A stretch of DNA of 64,000 nt from assembly GCF_022376445.1 (NCBI RefSeq), contig NW_025955037.1:1-64000 (forward strand), written 5' to 3'. The notes under the pieces were generated by a model. The model saw only the letters and a list, made by a program, of their open reading frames with translations. It made no database searches and had not been told where the DNA came from. Positions 24,245 to 36,137 of the stretch are shown piece by piece. This stretch comes from Fomitopsis serialis. Lineage: Eukaryota; Basidiomycota; Agaricomycetes; Polyporales; Fomitopsidaceae. The position numbers and the translations under genes are program-made. Within the stretch, counting starts at the first letter, position 1, and every line of letters starts with the position of its first letter.

Positions 24245-25432
24245 ATGGGTGATAGTCATGGATATCCCGATACGGCCCCCATAGGAGGAGTGTTCGTCGA
24301 GATCGTCTTCTCTATGCTGTACGTTCAGCCGTTCCCTTGCTCCCTGTACCGCGAACTGATTGAGATTGAATCAGTGTATACGGGTGTACACTCGCTCAGA
24401 CTTTGTATTATTTTTGGAACTACCCAGGCGACAGCGTCGTGCTGAAGATTCTGGTGTGTAAGGCTCTGCGACGAGGACACGTGCGCTACTGCGGCTTATG
24501 CGGATACCGATGATCACAGGTGGGGGTATTATGGTTCGTAGTTGCTATGCTGTCTTCATATAATAGTTGATAATCTGACACCGATACAGGGCACTGGATA
24601 CAACGAGAGCCGTACTGGTGACGAATGTCAGTTGCGCGACCTTTGTGAGGGAAACTCTGACCACCCAACAACGATAGAACGAATGGTGGTATCTGGTACG
24701 GAATCACGCCAACGCGATGTCCCTAGAAGAACAGCAAGGGTGAGACACTACTCCGTTATTGCCTATAGAGATGGTAGGTCTATCTTTGCACTGATGAACG
24801 TCTGTCAGGAAAAGCACGGCACGTCACTTGTAATCTCTCATCGCCCTTTCCGGATTCACTGAACGTCTGACAGATAGCCCATTGCGTGGTCTCAGTAAGC
24901 AGTCCGAATTCGCGCACAGGCACAGCATGCCCACGCTGACATGTAATCTTCAGATTGTCGTGATCTTCATTGTGCAGTTGTGAGTAGGTTATGTTACCTC
25001 AAGGTCGTTACTGACACTCCGTGTAGCTTCTTCATCCATAACATCTGGAAGCGTAAGTAAACTGCCACCGGCGGCAGAGGCGGCTGACAGCTTCATTGTT
25101 CACTTCTCCAGTCATGGCCCACAAGAGTGGCCGCGTTGTGTTGACATTCGTTGCCGTGAGTACGTCATTCAACGCGGTCAGCGTGAACTCACATTTCCGT
25201 GTGTGTAGGCCACATTTGCAATTCTCTCCGCAGGTTCGTGTTCAGTCATAATGTCTAGTCATATTGCGCGTACCTCAACCGCCTGCTATGCGACTTTAGC
25301 GGCAGGCTTCGGTGCGTAGAAGATGCTCTCGCGCGAACATCGTCGCAGCTGACAGCATTCACGCGTGTAGTCTTCGTTTATGAAACTACGTAAGCGTCTT
25401 TCAGAGTGCCTTCTGCTTTTGTCGACGATAGT
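24245..25432 (+). pseudogene. 5' half of a DUF6534 membrane protein gene, cut by the right Harbinger element
   Basis: Starts at ATG 24245 (MGDSHG). Exon 1 is 24245-24318 (74 nt), exon 2 is 24375-24453 (79 nt), and a 14-nt micro-exon follows before W-A-L-D-T-T-R-A-V. These sizes equal those of the intact paralogue at 33549. Diagnostic N-terminal blocks are Y-G-C-T-L-A-Q-T-L-Y-Y-F-W-N-Y-P, W-W-Y-L-V-R-N-H-A-N-A, I-V-V-I-F-I-V-Q-L, F-F-I-H-N-I-W-K and S-G-R-V-V-L-T-F-V-A. The last readable stretch is F-R-V-P-S-A-F-V-D-D-S, ending in the target duplication AGT at 25430-25432. The C-terminal half is absent downstream of the element (from 29961), but a matching half starts at 18630 on the minus strand and continues this frame without a gap. 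Membrane protein of unknown function; broken. Confidence 0.8.
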
Positions 25433-25600
25433 GGATGCGTTTCCGTAAGGATCTAGAGACGGTGCGATGTCTCTAAAGCGGTTGCGGCGGAGCTTGAAGT
25501 GTGAATACGACAGCATCTGTATTCCGTAAGCAACCTGTGAAGGCAATAGAGACGTCCTGATTCCTGAATTGCCGTTGGACTGCGACTTGTTGTGCTCGCC

Positions 25601-26987
25601 ATGCAACACCTCCCGACTCTTCAGCAGGAAGATGAGCTTAGCGATGACGACGACGACGACGACATGCAGCGGGATGCCCTTCTCGCTCTTCTCGCTCTTG
25701 GCGCACTCGAATCTCGTGAAGGGCGGCGTGCTCACCGCCGCGACCACTACCTCACTCGTGCAGAGCTCTTGCCTGACCCTCGTATTGACACACCCTGGCA
25801 ACGACTTTGGGAAACCCAGAGCGACCGTGCCTTCATAACCACTATGGGCGTCGATGTCGAGACCTTCCACTACCTCCTCGACAACGGCTTTACACGGGGG
25901 TGGAACTCTACTGCCATTCCTCGGTCCGACACGAACCCTCGCGGGCAACCTCGTCTCGGTCGCCGCTCATTGGATGCTGCTGGTGCACTCGGTTTATACC
26001 TGCACTACCTTGGCTCTTCGATGACGGAGGTTTCACTGCAAGAGATCTTCGCACTCATCCCGGGCACGACCAACCGTTATCTTCGATTCGCGCGCAGCCT
26101 GATGCTGACTGTACTGCGAGAAATACCGGAGGGGAGGGTGGCATTTCCGAAGGATGACGAGTACAATGAATTGTCACGTTTGGTACAGGCAAGTCGTCGT
26201 CCTATCACTGTGCAGGGTTTCGTATTGATAGGAAAGTAGCGCCGCCATCCTCTGCTGAATGGTGCATTCGGTGGTATCGATGGGCTGAATGTCGCAACCC
26301 AGGTATCCGATGACCCAGCGATCGAAAATGCAACATTCAATGGTTGGTTACACGACCATTACACGAGTTGTGTATTGGTGTTCTCTGCTCAGGGTAAGTA
26401 TCGCATATTGGGGTTATTTCAGTGTTACTTATCTGCTCGTAGGTGTGATCATTGCATGCAATCTGAACGCGCCTGGCAGTTGGCACGATGCAAGGGTCGC
26501 GCGACCGATCTATCAGCAGTTGCGAGACGAAGTACCGGAAGGATATTACCTTGTTGCAGACTCCGCTTTTCCGCGTGGTACTGCAGAAGTTGCAGGGCGA
26601 ATCCGAGCTGCACGTACCGATGGCGCGGAACTCCCTAACGATCCACACGAGCGAGCAGCCACACTTGCCTTCGATAATCAACTATTGTCGTACCGCCAAA
26701 CTGTGGAATGGGGCATGCGCCAGGTGCGGGGCTCATTCGGACGCCTTCGTGTGCCGTTAGATGCCGATAATGAGGAGGAGCGAGGTGATGTATTAGAGAC
26801 ATGCATGCGCATGAATAATGTACGTGTGCTTCGTGTCGGGATCAGCCAAATACGCAATGTGTACGAACCACTGTGGAAGAGGTCCGAAGCAGCAGAGCTC
26901 TGGGATAACTACGAGAGAATGGTGATTCGGGACATTCGCAGAGGTGATCGGGTCGCACGTTACCATCTCGGTGAAGCTACAGTGTGA
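25601..26987 (+). CDS. PIF/Harbinger DDE transposase (right copy)
   Basis: Exons 25601-26188, 26240-26393 and 26443-26987, 428 aa, identical in translation to the left copy as far as compared. The GC-AG intron is 26189-26239 (51 nt), and the in-frame TAG at its end would truncate an unspliced reading. Catalytic candidates: Asp in G-G-I-D-G-L-N (near 26278), Asp in V-A-D-S-A-F (near 26558), Glu in T-V-E-W-G-M-R-Q (near 26706). Confidence 0.9.
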
Positions 26988-27240
26988 AGTGTAATATATT
27001 AATGCCTATGGCGGAATAAAATGCGCATAAAGTATCTACTAGTATCTACTGTTCAGGCAGGCTAGGTGTATGCACAGGGGTATTGAATCTACAACGCACG
27101 GAATGTGGATTAGCGAGGACTTGAATGGTATAGTAAGTATCCATGTGAGTGTGCAGCAGCGCCGAGCATATACAGTACGAACAAAATGGTAATAAGCAAT
27201 CATACTCACAGCTATAAGTATCGCAACAACATGCCATCGA

Positions 27241-29192
27241 TCAAGCGTCTTCGCCTTCACGTTGAGCCCGACGTTTTCGAGGAGTGACGGTGACGTCGTA
27301 CGACGTCTCCAGTGCTAGCTCGGAGCTCGCAACATCTGTTGCCTCGTGCATGTGAAGACCCGTGCCCGATGTAGCTGCAGCTGGGCCTTGTGCACGGTCA
27401 GCGCGAGAGTGTAGGGGGACGTGCGCCTGGCCAGCTTCCTCACGAGCGAGTGCTGCGAGTGCTGCAATGGCTGCACGGTCTGGAGAGGGGCTACGATACT
27501 GGTGACCTGTCCAGTTTGATGGGCCGGGAGTCGGGGGACAATCATCCGCTTTTGCGTATGCATGAGTGAGAAGGCTCATAGCTACGATTAAGCCACATAC
27601 CTTGATGACTCGGATACCAACCCGAAGCACTAGGAACTATGTGCGATGGCGAAATGAGAGTGCGATGGAGATCTGAGGGCCAGTCAGTCACACAAAACAT
27701 CAGGAGAATGCTTTCGGACGCACCAGGAGCCCTCACTGCATGGCGTGCAGCAATGGCTTGACTTTCATCGCGTCGGCGGAGCTCATCCTCGAGGCGATCT
27801 CCCCGTCGTGTTTGTTCTGCAAGGCGTTCCGAGAGGGTTTCGTTCCGGGTGCGTGCGTCACGAAGTTCGAAGAGCATAGCCTGAAGATAGGTGTTCTCAT
27901 GCTGACGAGCAGCACGGGCTTCATCGCGGGCTGTTTGAGCAGCTGGATTGAATGCGGATGCGATGGAGGTGACAAGGTTAGACGATATGCCTGCGCGCGT
28001 CTGGCGGGCTCCGGCAACTGCCGGGACCGCACTTGTAGACGTGTCCACCCTCGCCTTCTTGCGGACGACATAGCGCTTCGCCTCTTCCTCATCATCGGTG
28101 TCTTCAATCTCGATGATGTCGCGCTCATCCATTTCAGAACGCTCGACACCGTCAATCCTCGCATCGTTCAGTGGCCGAACATGAGCACGCTGCTCAATGA
28201 GGTCGTTGATCTCCCACGACTCCTCGACAAACCATGGGACTTCTGCCCTACCCGTCGGCTTGGGAGTGCGGACAATCTGCGTGAAAGCGAAGTGGGAGAA
28301 TAGTAAGTACTCCTCGAAGTCTTCACTGCATACAAGAATAACTCACCGCGTCCCACTTTGAACGGAATGCTTTTACCTGGCGCTCGCCACGATTATTCGT
28401 CCGCGCCCATTTGTTGAATCGTGAGACAATGGTCACCCACTCATCAGGGCCTAGAGGGAGAACCTCCCGAACAAGACGTAGCATTTCCGTGAGGTCAGCG
28501 TCGCCATAACCCGTTGCACCTGGCTGCCGGCCTCCGCGCTTTGGTGCTGGCGCCGCAGGCTTTCGGCGACTACCAGCAGCTGGGACGGCGGCGTGAGTCT
28601 GAGCTGGTACAGTAGGTGGGTTAGCAGCTGTAGCCTTGCCCTTCCCCGCCGATTTCCTTGCCCGCTTCTTTCCAGCAGCAGGCGCAGTCTCAGCAAGGAT
28701 GGTCTTGATCTCGGGGAAGACCAGATTGTCGTCGGACTCCTCTTTGATTTCCGGTGAGTTTTGTTCTTCATCGGCATCATGTTCACCTTCATTGGCAGGT
28801 GCAGCATGTGTGACAGGAGGAGCAGGATAATACGGAGGATAGTAAGGATTCGGCATGGGAGGGTGAGCCGCATGGTGCGGATGGAGAGAAGGATGGAGAG
28901 GATATAACGAAGGTGAGTGTCCGAAACCATATGATGCAGGTGCAGACGAGGGCGGGAACAGGTAATCCATGGCATGGCCTGGGAATCCTGCGTGCGGCGG
29001 TGCTATACAGTGGATGGTTAGCTCAGCTGACGATGTCTGAGGCCCTGACTCACCATTGTGTTCCATGACATGCAGTCGTGGCGGCTCCTGCTGCGACGGC
29101 GGTGGGGCTTCGCCTTCGTCAGGAACCTCAGGCTGGGTTGCCTTACGCTTGCCCGCGGCTTTGTCTGACACTGGCATCGGTTTGCGGCTCAT
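27241..29192 (-). CDS. Harbinger-encoded Myb/SANT-like protein (right copy)
   Basis: Mirror of the left-copy gene, exons 29192-29054, 29002-28347, 28276-27601 and 27548-27241. The one base difference noticed (28052) is a silent Ala codon change. The Myb/SANT-like block, acidic patch and coiled-coil are as in the left copy. The same 3' splicing ambiguity applies. Confidence 0.8.
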
Positions 29193-29963
29193 ATCTATGC
29201 AGTTCAGAAAGAGAAAGAGAAGCAAATGAGTGGACGAGTTTTTTTGATGCTTGACGAACACATTGCTCACTGTTTTTATATGCTAGACCCCCGCTCTGCA
29301 CGGCATGCTTACCCCGAAGTACACGACACCTGATATGCCTACCCACACAACTCCGAGACCAAATCTGCGACCTGTGACTCTGTCGGCGGTGGCCCCTCGC
29401 CGACTCGGAACTGCGCGCTGCCAATTCACGTCGCAACTGTTGCAATTACTGCGTCAGGAGACCACCGTGACTCGCCAGCCGCACGGAATTGTTCCGAGAC
29501 CTCTCTCCGAATCACCTCGCGGGATAGCAAGTGCATCACGATTCACGGCGCAGTATGCACGTCTAGACACTGAGCCTATGTAAGATATTCATATATTCCA
29601 TGATTTATTGCGGGCGTAGCACCCCTAATAAGGAAGTGGATCCATGACGAGGCTTTACTACGGTCCCATAATGCATACGTCTAGCAAGGGGGTCCGACCC
29701 CCCTGGCTAGATCTCTGGGTTTACAACGGTCTCAGGCTTGCAAACGCCACCAATATATGTCCTGATCCCCGCCCATGGTCGTGTCGTCAATCTCGATCTG
29801 CGCGGACATCAACGGCACAGTCTCATCTAGCCTTTTCGAGCGACGGACAGCGAACACTTCAGACTCCGTAGCTTTACGGAGGGCTTGCGCGGGCGCCAGA
29901 CTCGACTGATTTACAAATTAGAGCTCTTGGAGGCTCTTAATACCTTACGGAAACGCATCCAGT

Positions 29964-30757
29964 CGTGCGTACCTCTTCGCAAAGATAGCACATACACCGA
30001 CTACGCCATTTGTATCCGCGGTGCGATTATTCACATTACGTACTTTCAGCCACGAGATCGTTCACGCCACGACACTAGGCGTCACAGACACTGATCATCG
30101 TGCGGCAGATGAGATAATGCGAATGTCACGAAAGGTCAACGCACTGCCCACCTACCACGTAGTCCGAGCCCCGACAACATCCTCTAGTGAGCCTTGTTCG
30201 TGGAATGAAGAATGATGTAGTCTAGGCCCATAGATATCCGGGGGGAAACCGAACGAAGCTTATACAGTCTTGATTCTGTGCGAGGTTTCCTGGCCGCTGA
30301 GTGGTTCGTCTCGGAGTTTGCGGCAACAAGTCACAATCAAACTTGAACTATCCGTGCCGTGGCGCGTCATCAGCATTTTGCGACGGTAGGCAGCAGAGTG
30401 GCTATGAACGAGCAAACGGAGCTGTCACATGACACCTGTCGAAGTGATTGCTGCTACGTACAGCAGTGCACAGTACTGCGACGCATGTCCCGAGTCAAGC
30501 CTTGGTCAAGCCAACGATCTCGTCGGAGGCGGACACGCGTGCGGTGGCGGTGGCGGCTATGTCGGCACTCTCCGGTGGCTGTTTAGATTCAGATCGTACC
30601 AAACGGCGGTACGTGTATTATACGCTGGTACTGAACCAACTTGTACTGATTTTGGTGCATCCATGTCGAATAATGTCAGTCGGCAATCAAACCACTATCA
30701 ATTTATGCGTAACAAACGTGTCAATCGCCAAACTTGAATAGGCATCAATGAGCGTGA
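29964..30757. other. Region right of the Harbinger pair, no supported gene
   Basis: One frame stays open from the element border to about 30215 but resembles no DUF6534 sequence or other family. No splice model is convincing. It is probably the original downstream neighbour of the inverted block. Confidence 0.4.
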
Positions 30758-31245
30758 TCCCCGACTCCGACCGGAGGGAGAGAGGAGGGCTTTGTCGACC
30801 ATAAGTCGTTCGCAGCCGGCGATGCCGCTCCCTCCGTGGGAAACACGTGACTCATAATTCCCATAAGCGGTATCGCAGCAATGCTCCAGTGTCTTACGAG
30901 GCAGCTCGAGGCGGTTGGATCCTTCCGTGCTTCTGGCTGCGTCTGGACGCCTGGATCTTTGACCATCGAATAAGTCCTCCCAAAGGTAGGAGGGCCTCTA
31001 TTATGTTGAGAGCCCTCGCATGTACTGTAGTATGTATTACGGTAAGTAAGTTCGCCGTGTGGCTCAGACTCGTGGAAGCCCGAGACGCCCGGGCGGCGAA
31101 GCCGCCGCGGGCGTGAGGGCTTCCAATTGAGTCTCCATACCATTCCGATGGTACTTACAATATTAAAATACACACATAATATACTATGGTGCCGCTGTGG
31201 CAGGCTGAGTATAATAGCTGTGTGCCATGCAGGAGTCGGGGATCG
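30758..31245. repeat. Hairpin-rich element with 13-bp terminal inverted repeats
   Basis: GATCCCCGACTCC at 30758-30770 is repeated inverted as GGAGTCGGGGATC near 31232-31245. Inside are three strong stem-loops in a row: CCTCCC/GGAGGG (about 30977-30995), GGCCTCT/GAGAGCC (about 30992-31015) and GGAAGCCC/GGGCTTCC with inner CGCCCG/CGGGCG and CGGC-GAA-GCCG stems (31074-31124). No clear target duplication is seen. It is probably a MITE or other non-autonomous element, or a structured RNA relic. Confidence 0.5.
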
Positions 31246-31444
31246 GCGCTTGCGCCGCTACGATGTACTAGTAAGTAGTAGTCTAGTAGTACTGGGATTG
31301 CAACAACAATATCACATTTCATGACCTTCCTTCAATGGTTCAATGTTATAGTAGAAATAATATATAAGTTTGTGCATGAGGAGTAAATCTGATTTCAAGA
31401 TTCGCAACACGCTCAAGCATGCGTGCGGTACCAGTGAGTAGATA

Positions 31445-31709
31445 CTGTAGATAAAAATACAAAGCGGCGGTCACGCGTCACAGGACCCTCCGCCACGCCG
31501 GCGATGCTACACTGTCACTGGTCACCGTCGAGCCCGCCGGATGTGACAGATCAAATTTTCGCCGCCTGCGGCGCCGTTTGACCAAAACCCCGCCGCCCCG
31601 CCGCCCAAGAGGGCTCCGTCACAGGTCACCGACGCCTGCGCCGCGCCGCCTGATGGTTGCTCGGGTGTCACGCGTCACACCCCGCGCCGCTTTGAACTTT
31701 TATCTACAG
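31445..31709. mobile_element. MITE with TA duplication (265 bp), Tc1/mariner-like ends
   Basis: Imperfect inverted ends CTGTAGATAAAA...CAAAGCGGCG (about 25 bp, 2-3 mismatches), flanked by TA on both sides (31443-31444, 31710-31711). The interior is GC-rich with repeated CGCC and GTCACGCGTCAC motifs and no ORF. TA duplication points to the Tc1/mariner superfamily (inference). Confidence 0.7.
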
Positions 31710-31711
31710 TA

Positions 31712-33490
31712 TTGAAGACCGGGAGACTCGGAGCGTTCCTTATAGTGTTTGGCAGTCACCCTTCGACGATTACGCAGAATAGACTCGTATATGACTATTA
31801 TACTACTATCCCAGCCATGGCTGGTCAGCGAACCTTTTTCAGTAGCCCAGGATCCGAGACGATGATGATACGAAGGCAACGAGCGTTCAGTACAGTTGCA
31901 ATCGCAGATCCAGGCTCCGCTAGAACTACCGGCATCGGCCGACTGGGGTGACGACGGGCAAGTTCTGTCGTAAGTACGAACGGGTCATTGCCATTACACT
32001 TGCACTTGAGACATATCTGGTACATATCACCTTCAATACAGCGTGATTGACTACTGTTTACGGACCCTATGACTCCAACGCTTGCCTCGCGCTGACCTCC
32101 ACTGGCAGCATGCCACTTGCTATTGAATACCTCGAAGTCTAGCCCGCCCGCTCTATCTTGGATTTTAGACTCGCAGAACCGCCAGCGGACCACCTGTAGA
32201 CGGTTTTGTCGGTTGCCAGGCCCAGGGGAGTCGAGAAACGCAAAGCTCCACAAAAAAGCCCTAGCGCGCGAGCCTGAGGCAAGCTGCTGAACGTTCAGTT
32301 ACAATTCCATCGACGGCAGTAGCAAAGTTGCTTTGAGACGAAGATGTGCAGAACACTACTTATGTACGTTGGTCACACTTTTTATGCCTGCTGTCAGTGC
32401 TGAGCGCTGATCATTGGCTGTCTGACAGCGTGGACATTACTGACCTGCGCGTCTGCAAGGCGTAAGCCTGTGCACTCGATGCGAATGGAGAACGGAGAGA
32501 TAGTCGACCTGTGTCGTACCCCCATTCGGAGCTGAACACCGAGCACCCGCTGAAGGCTATTCGCCTTTCATTGGATGATGTTGACATCCCCGTAACGTCT
32601 CGGACGGTCCTTATCATCTGGAATATCCTCGGGCTGATCGAGCGAAGCGTCCGAGTATGTACGATGGGAATGCATCTACCTCGAGATTTGACATTCTCCG
32701 CTTCCTTCCAGTGCTTGTCTCCAGTGTCCGCAGCTCACTTGAGCGACGCCTTTGGCCTTTGGGGTCTTGCCTCGGCATGGGATATTCACAGAAAACATGG
32801 CGGCGCTCATAGCGACGATCTAGCGCTCCTTACGTGCGTGTCAGAGTCCTCTGATTACATGACGGCTTCTTGCTCATCGTCAGCTAACTCCTGTGGGCAG
32901 GTTAACGTACAGCCAGATCCACAATCCACAAGCAGGGTAGCCGAAGGCCCCACGCGATCACGATGAGCAACGATCTGGGATACTTCCTTGGGGATCTAGA
33001 GCCACGGCCTCCGCATGGCATGTCTGTCGCTCGTTCTCACACAACACGGGTCCCGGGAAGTACGAAGGAACACCTTCTTTGTCGGTATGCTGTTCCGTTT
33101 GACGTCCAGCTGTTCGGTCCGCAAGGCAGCTTATACAAGCTCACCGCTCCAGCGAGCCACTCTCGTGACCTGCATACGCGCATTTGTCACCCTTGGCCAC
33201 CAGTTTGTACCTCGCGTTCGAATGGTCCCCGGAGGAGCGCAACACTCCATCTTGATTGGAAGAAGGGAAGCGCAGCATCTTTCGTTCTCGGAATCAGGCA
33301 TGCTCGGTGGCCGGGGCATGCGGTAGCTCAAAGTATCTATTTGTTGCACTCATCGTGCGGGCACCCAGTGTCCTCTCCATCTCTCAACCAATCCGCGCAT
33401 TGCTTGGAGCGAGGCCGCCGCGATACGCTCGAATTGTTGTGTCTCACGTACGGAGAGCTGTTCGCATCTACCGCACGGTCGAACACGCTA
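31712..33490. other. Intergenic region, no supported gene
   Basis: ORFs up to 185 codons occur on the plus strand (32511-33520) but change frame without splice signals and show no family motif. I do not call a gene. Confidence 0.4.
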
Positions 33491-33496
33491 TTAGGG

Positions 33497-33502
33497 TATA
33501 AA
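33497..33502 (+). promoter_or_regulatory. TATA box of the DUF6534 gene
   Basis: GGGTATAAACACGG lies 47-52 nt upstream of the ATG at 33549, a usual core-promoter distance. Assigned by position. Confidence 0.4.
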
Positions 33503-33548
33503 CACGGTGGTGAGTACTGACCTGCTTGTCTAGATTCCCCAGTTCAAC

Positions 33549-35548
33549 ATGATTACGAGCGAAGACATGAACGCGTCAGATGCGTTCACGTCTACCGTGG
33601 TGGGGATGCTCCTTTGCTTCATGTAAGTGTGTAACTCGCTCGCTCATTGATTGTACTCACCCGTCTGGCATTGCTGGCAGTTTCTTCGGAGGCACTCTAG
33701 GGCAAAGCATCTACTACTTCCGTCAGTTCACTCGTGACGGGCTCACTCTGAAGGGCCTGGTAAGTCTTCAAGCTATCTTCTATGTCACTCACTCATTATT
33801 TTTGCCGTCATAGGTTGTCAGTCTTTTGTGAGTCTCGAGTGGACCTATAAACACGGAGCACAATAACACAGTTGGACTACGACAGCCTTTTAGACACTGT
33901 GAAGGCATTTCTCCACGCACAGGTTACTCGCATTCGTCTCAGTTCGCTGCTTGTCTCATCACAATTCATAGTTGCTTTCGTACTGGTTTGTCAACCACCA
34001 TTCCGACGCTTCTATACTATTGTTACTTCCGTTGTGAGTACGCGACCGATATATATTCTTGACATGTGAGATGACCCATCGCACAGGTCGTACACGGTAT
34101 GTACAACCGTATGTCTTGTACTCGTCGAACTAAGGCGCCTTTCAGGTCCACTTCATCATATCCGTAAGTCATCCATCTCCGTATATGCGTACAGGTCTTC
34201 ATGTATAGTAGACAACATGTGTGTTTCTCGTGCAAGGGTGAGCTACGCCCCTCTCAATGTTCTTCTTGTGACTGATCCTCAATAGTCTCTATATCCGTAA
34301 CATATGGGCTTGTGAGTGGTAATAATAATCTGATGTACTCTGAACCTGACTACTAGATAGTACTGCGAGGCCGGTGGTACCAGAACTATGTTACGGGGGT
34401 GGGGGTAGGTCACTCTCCTCATTGACCGAAATACGTATTGCTGACGATGCGTAGGTTGCTCTGGCTACTATATCCTTGGGTACGTTTTTGATCTGCGACG
34501 CGCTGAAGCCCTACCTAATCGCCGATCGTAGCATGCGGGCTCGGTGAGTCATTCTCCGCATGAATGGGATCCGAGCGAGCATTATCTGACAGTCGTGCGA
34601 GGCAATAGTCGCAGCTCACGACATGTACGTCCTGCAGCCTATGGTCAATCCGCATGACGATGACATCGCCGCGTTTTGGTCAGTCTTACCAGCATAAGCG
34701 ACGTCGAAGCCATCCAACGCGTCGAGGTATCGTGTTTCTGATTCTACCGCTGTCCTTAGCTTACATTCCGTATATTGTCAGGTATCGGGCAGGATCGAGG
34801 GTTACACGGCTGTTGCAGTCGATGTTTACATAACCGCTGTACTCTGCTTCATTTTCCATCGCGCTCGGACGGGGTACGAACCGTGAGTGTCTCCTGACGT
34901 GACACATGCAACGGATAACCTAGCTCTGCGACAGGACGGAGAATCTGATCTTCAAGCTCATGGCGTTCACAATTAACCGTGGTATTCTACTCTTGTGAGG
35001 ACATCGTCGAGTTGTATCGGGATGAATGCTCACCGAACCATCGTCACAGTGTGATACAGCTGTTGGTGATAGTCACGGTTCGTGCGTTCACCGGCAGGTT
35101 TGCATAGTATCGCTGCTTACGCCATGCAACAGTACAAACCTAACGGCACTCAAGCACTCGACGGGGTCTACTGCTTTGCCGGAACTCGTAAGTCGTCAGC
35201 CGTAGTCCGAACATGATATTGATACCGACGTTGCCAGTGAACGTCAACTGCGCCCTCGCCACGTACGTTCTGCGACCACGCGTGTATCTACGCATCTGAT
35301 TGTTCTGACCGATCACCAGATTGAACGCACGATCTGGCAGAGGCGACCTGATCGCAAGTCAACTGAGTAGCTTCGATGCTCACTCCGGAACGTCATCGGC
35401 CGGGTAAGTATCCATGTCCCATTCAAGCCAGCGAATTTCACAACTGATATCACATTTGTGCCATTCGCGACTTATAACAGAGACCATGACGAGTCGACGG
35501 ACGACTTGCACGATAAGTTGCAACGGAAGGCGAGCGAAGAGAAGTGAA
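33549..35548 (+). CDS. DUF6534 multi-pass membrane protein
   Basis: Intact-looking paralogue of the split gene, made of a dozen or more very small exons. The first are 33549-33622 (74 nt), 33681-33759 (79 nt) and a 14-nt micro-exon 33814-33827, then one starting at 33886. Readable blocks in order: G-G-T-L-G-Q-S-I-Y-Y-F-R-Q-F, L-L-D-T-V-K-A-F-L, L-Y-I-R-N-I-W-A (34290-34315), L-R-G-R-W-Y-Q-N-Y-V-T-G-V-G, V-A-L-A-T-I-S-L, V-A-V-D-V-Y-I-T-A-V-L-C-F, L-I-F-K-L-M-A-F-T-I-N-R-G-I-L, V-I-Q-L-L-V-I-V-T, N-V-N-C-A-L-A-T-L-N-A-R-S-G, and a charged tail ending D-K-L-Q-R-K-A-S-E-E-K. Hydrophobic segments fit a 6-7 helix membrane protein. Function is unknown. The splice model around 33923-34180 is not resolved and could hide a defect. 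Confidence 0.75.
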
Positions 35549-36130
35549 TGAGGCTCCTAGCGATATAGCTTAGCCAGGCTATCGTATACAGACGACGGTG
35601 CTTTAATACCATCTATCTCCCACCACCAACACCAGCAAGGCCCGCGGAGTCGATCGCATCGATGTCGGACGTGGTGAGTTCTACCGGAGAGCGACGGTCA
35701 GTGATAAGACGCGTAAATGTATTGCAAGTGAACGATCCAAGGGATAGAATCCGGACACAGCGAGGTCACCAAGCCTTCAGATAGCCTTGCAGCCGTGCTT
35801 TTTCGTACAAGATCTGTCACGCAGAGCATGAACGGACGTGCACACCCTCCTGAGTGTTCGACGATTTGTGCTGATGCAGTCGCGATCCGCCCGTCCGGCA
35901 GGTGATGTTCGAGGTTCATCTTTACGAGACCTTCCTGATAAATATAGGGGCTCGGCAATGCTACGCCAGCCGGTGCCTCGACCTACTGAGTAGCCTTATG
36001 TACTAGCGCCACCACTATTACTGGTACTGCAGAAGAAGAAGGGGGCACAGGAGGCACAGAAGAGTGCATTTGGCGACACAGAATACTATGACAAGTCGGC
36101 ACTCGTAGACTGTTACTGTTGCTAAGTATC
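35549..36130. other. Intergenic region, no supported gene
   Basis: No coding exon, repeat or RNA gene recognised. Confidence 0.4.
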
Positions 36131-36137
36131 AAGGTTC

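Larger units (their letters stand above)
25433..29960. mobile_element. PIF/Harbinger-type DNA transposon, right copy (4,528 bp), inverted
   Basis: Inverted twin of 18634-23161: a position x here matches 48594 minus x there. Terminal repeats are the same 18 bp. Flanks are AGT (25430-25432) and AGT (29961-29963), i.e. ACT when read along the element, the same target triplet as the left copy. Both genes are intact. Confidence 0.92.

Noticed and set aside
32511..33520. Long overlapping plus-strand ORFs (up to 185 codons)
   Set aside because: No domain, no splice signals linking them, and frame changes; composition alone can explain them.
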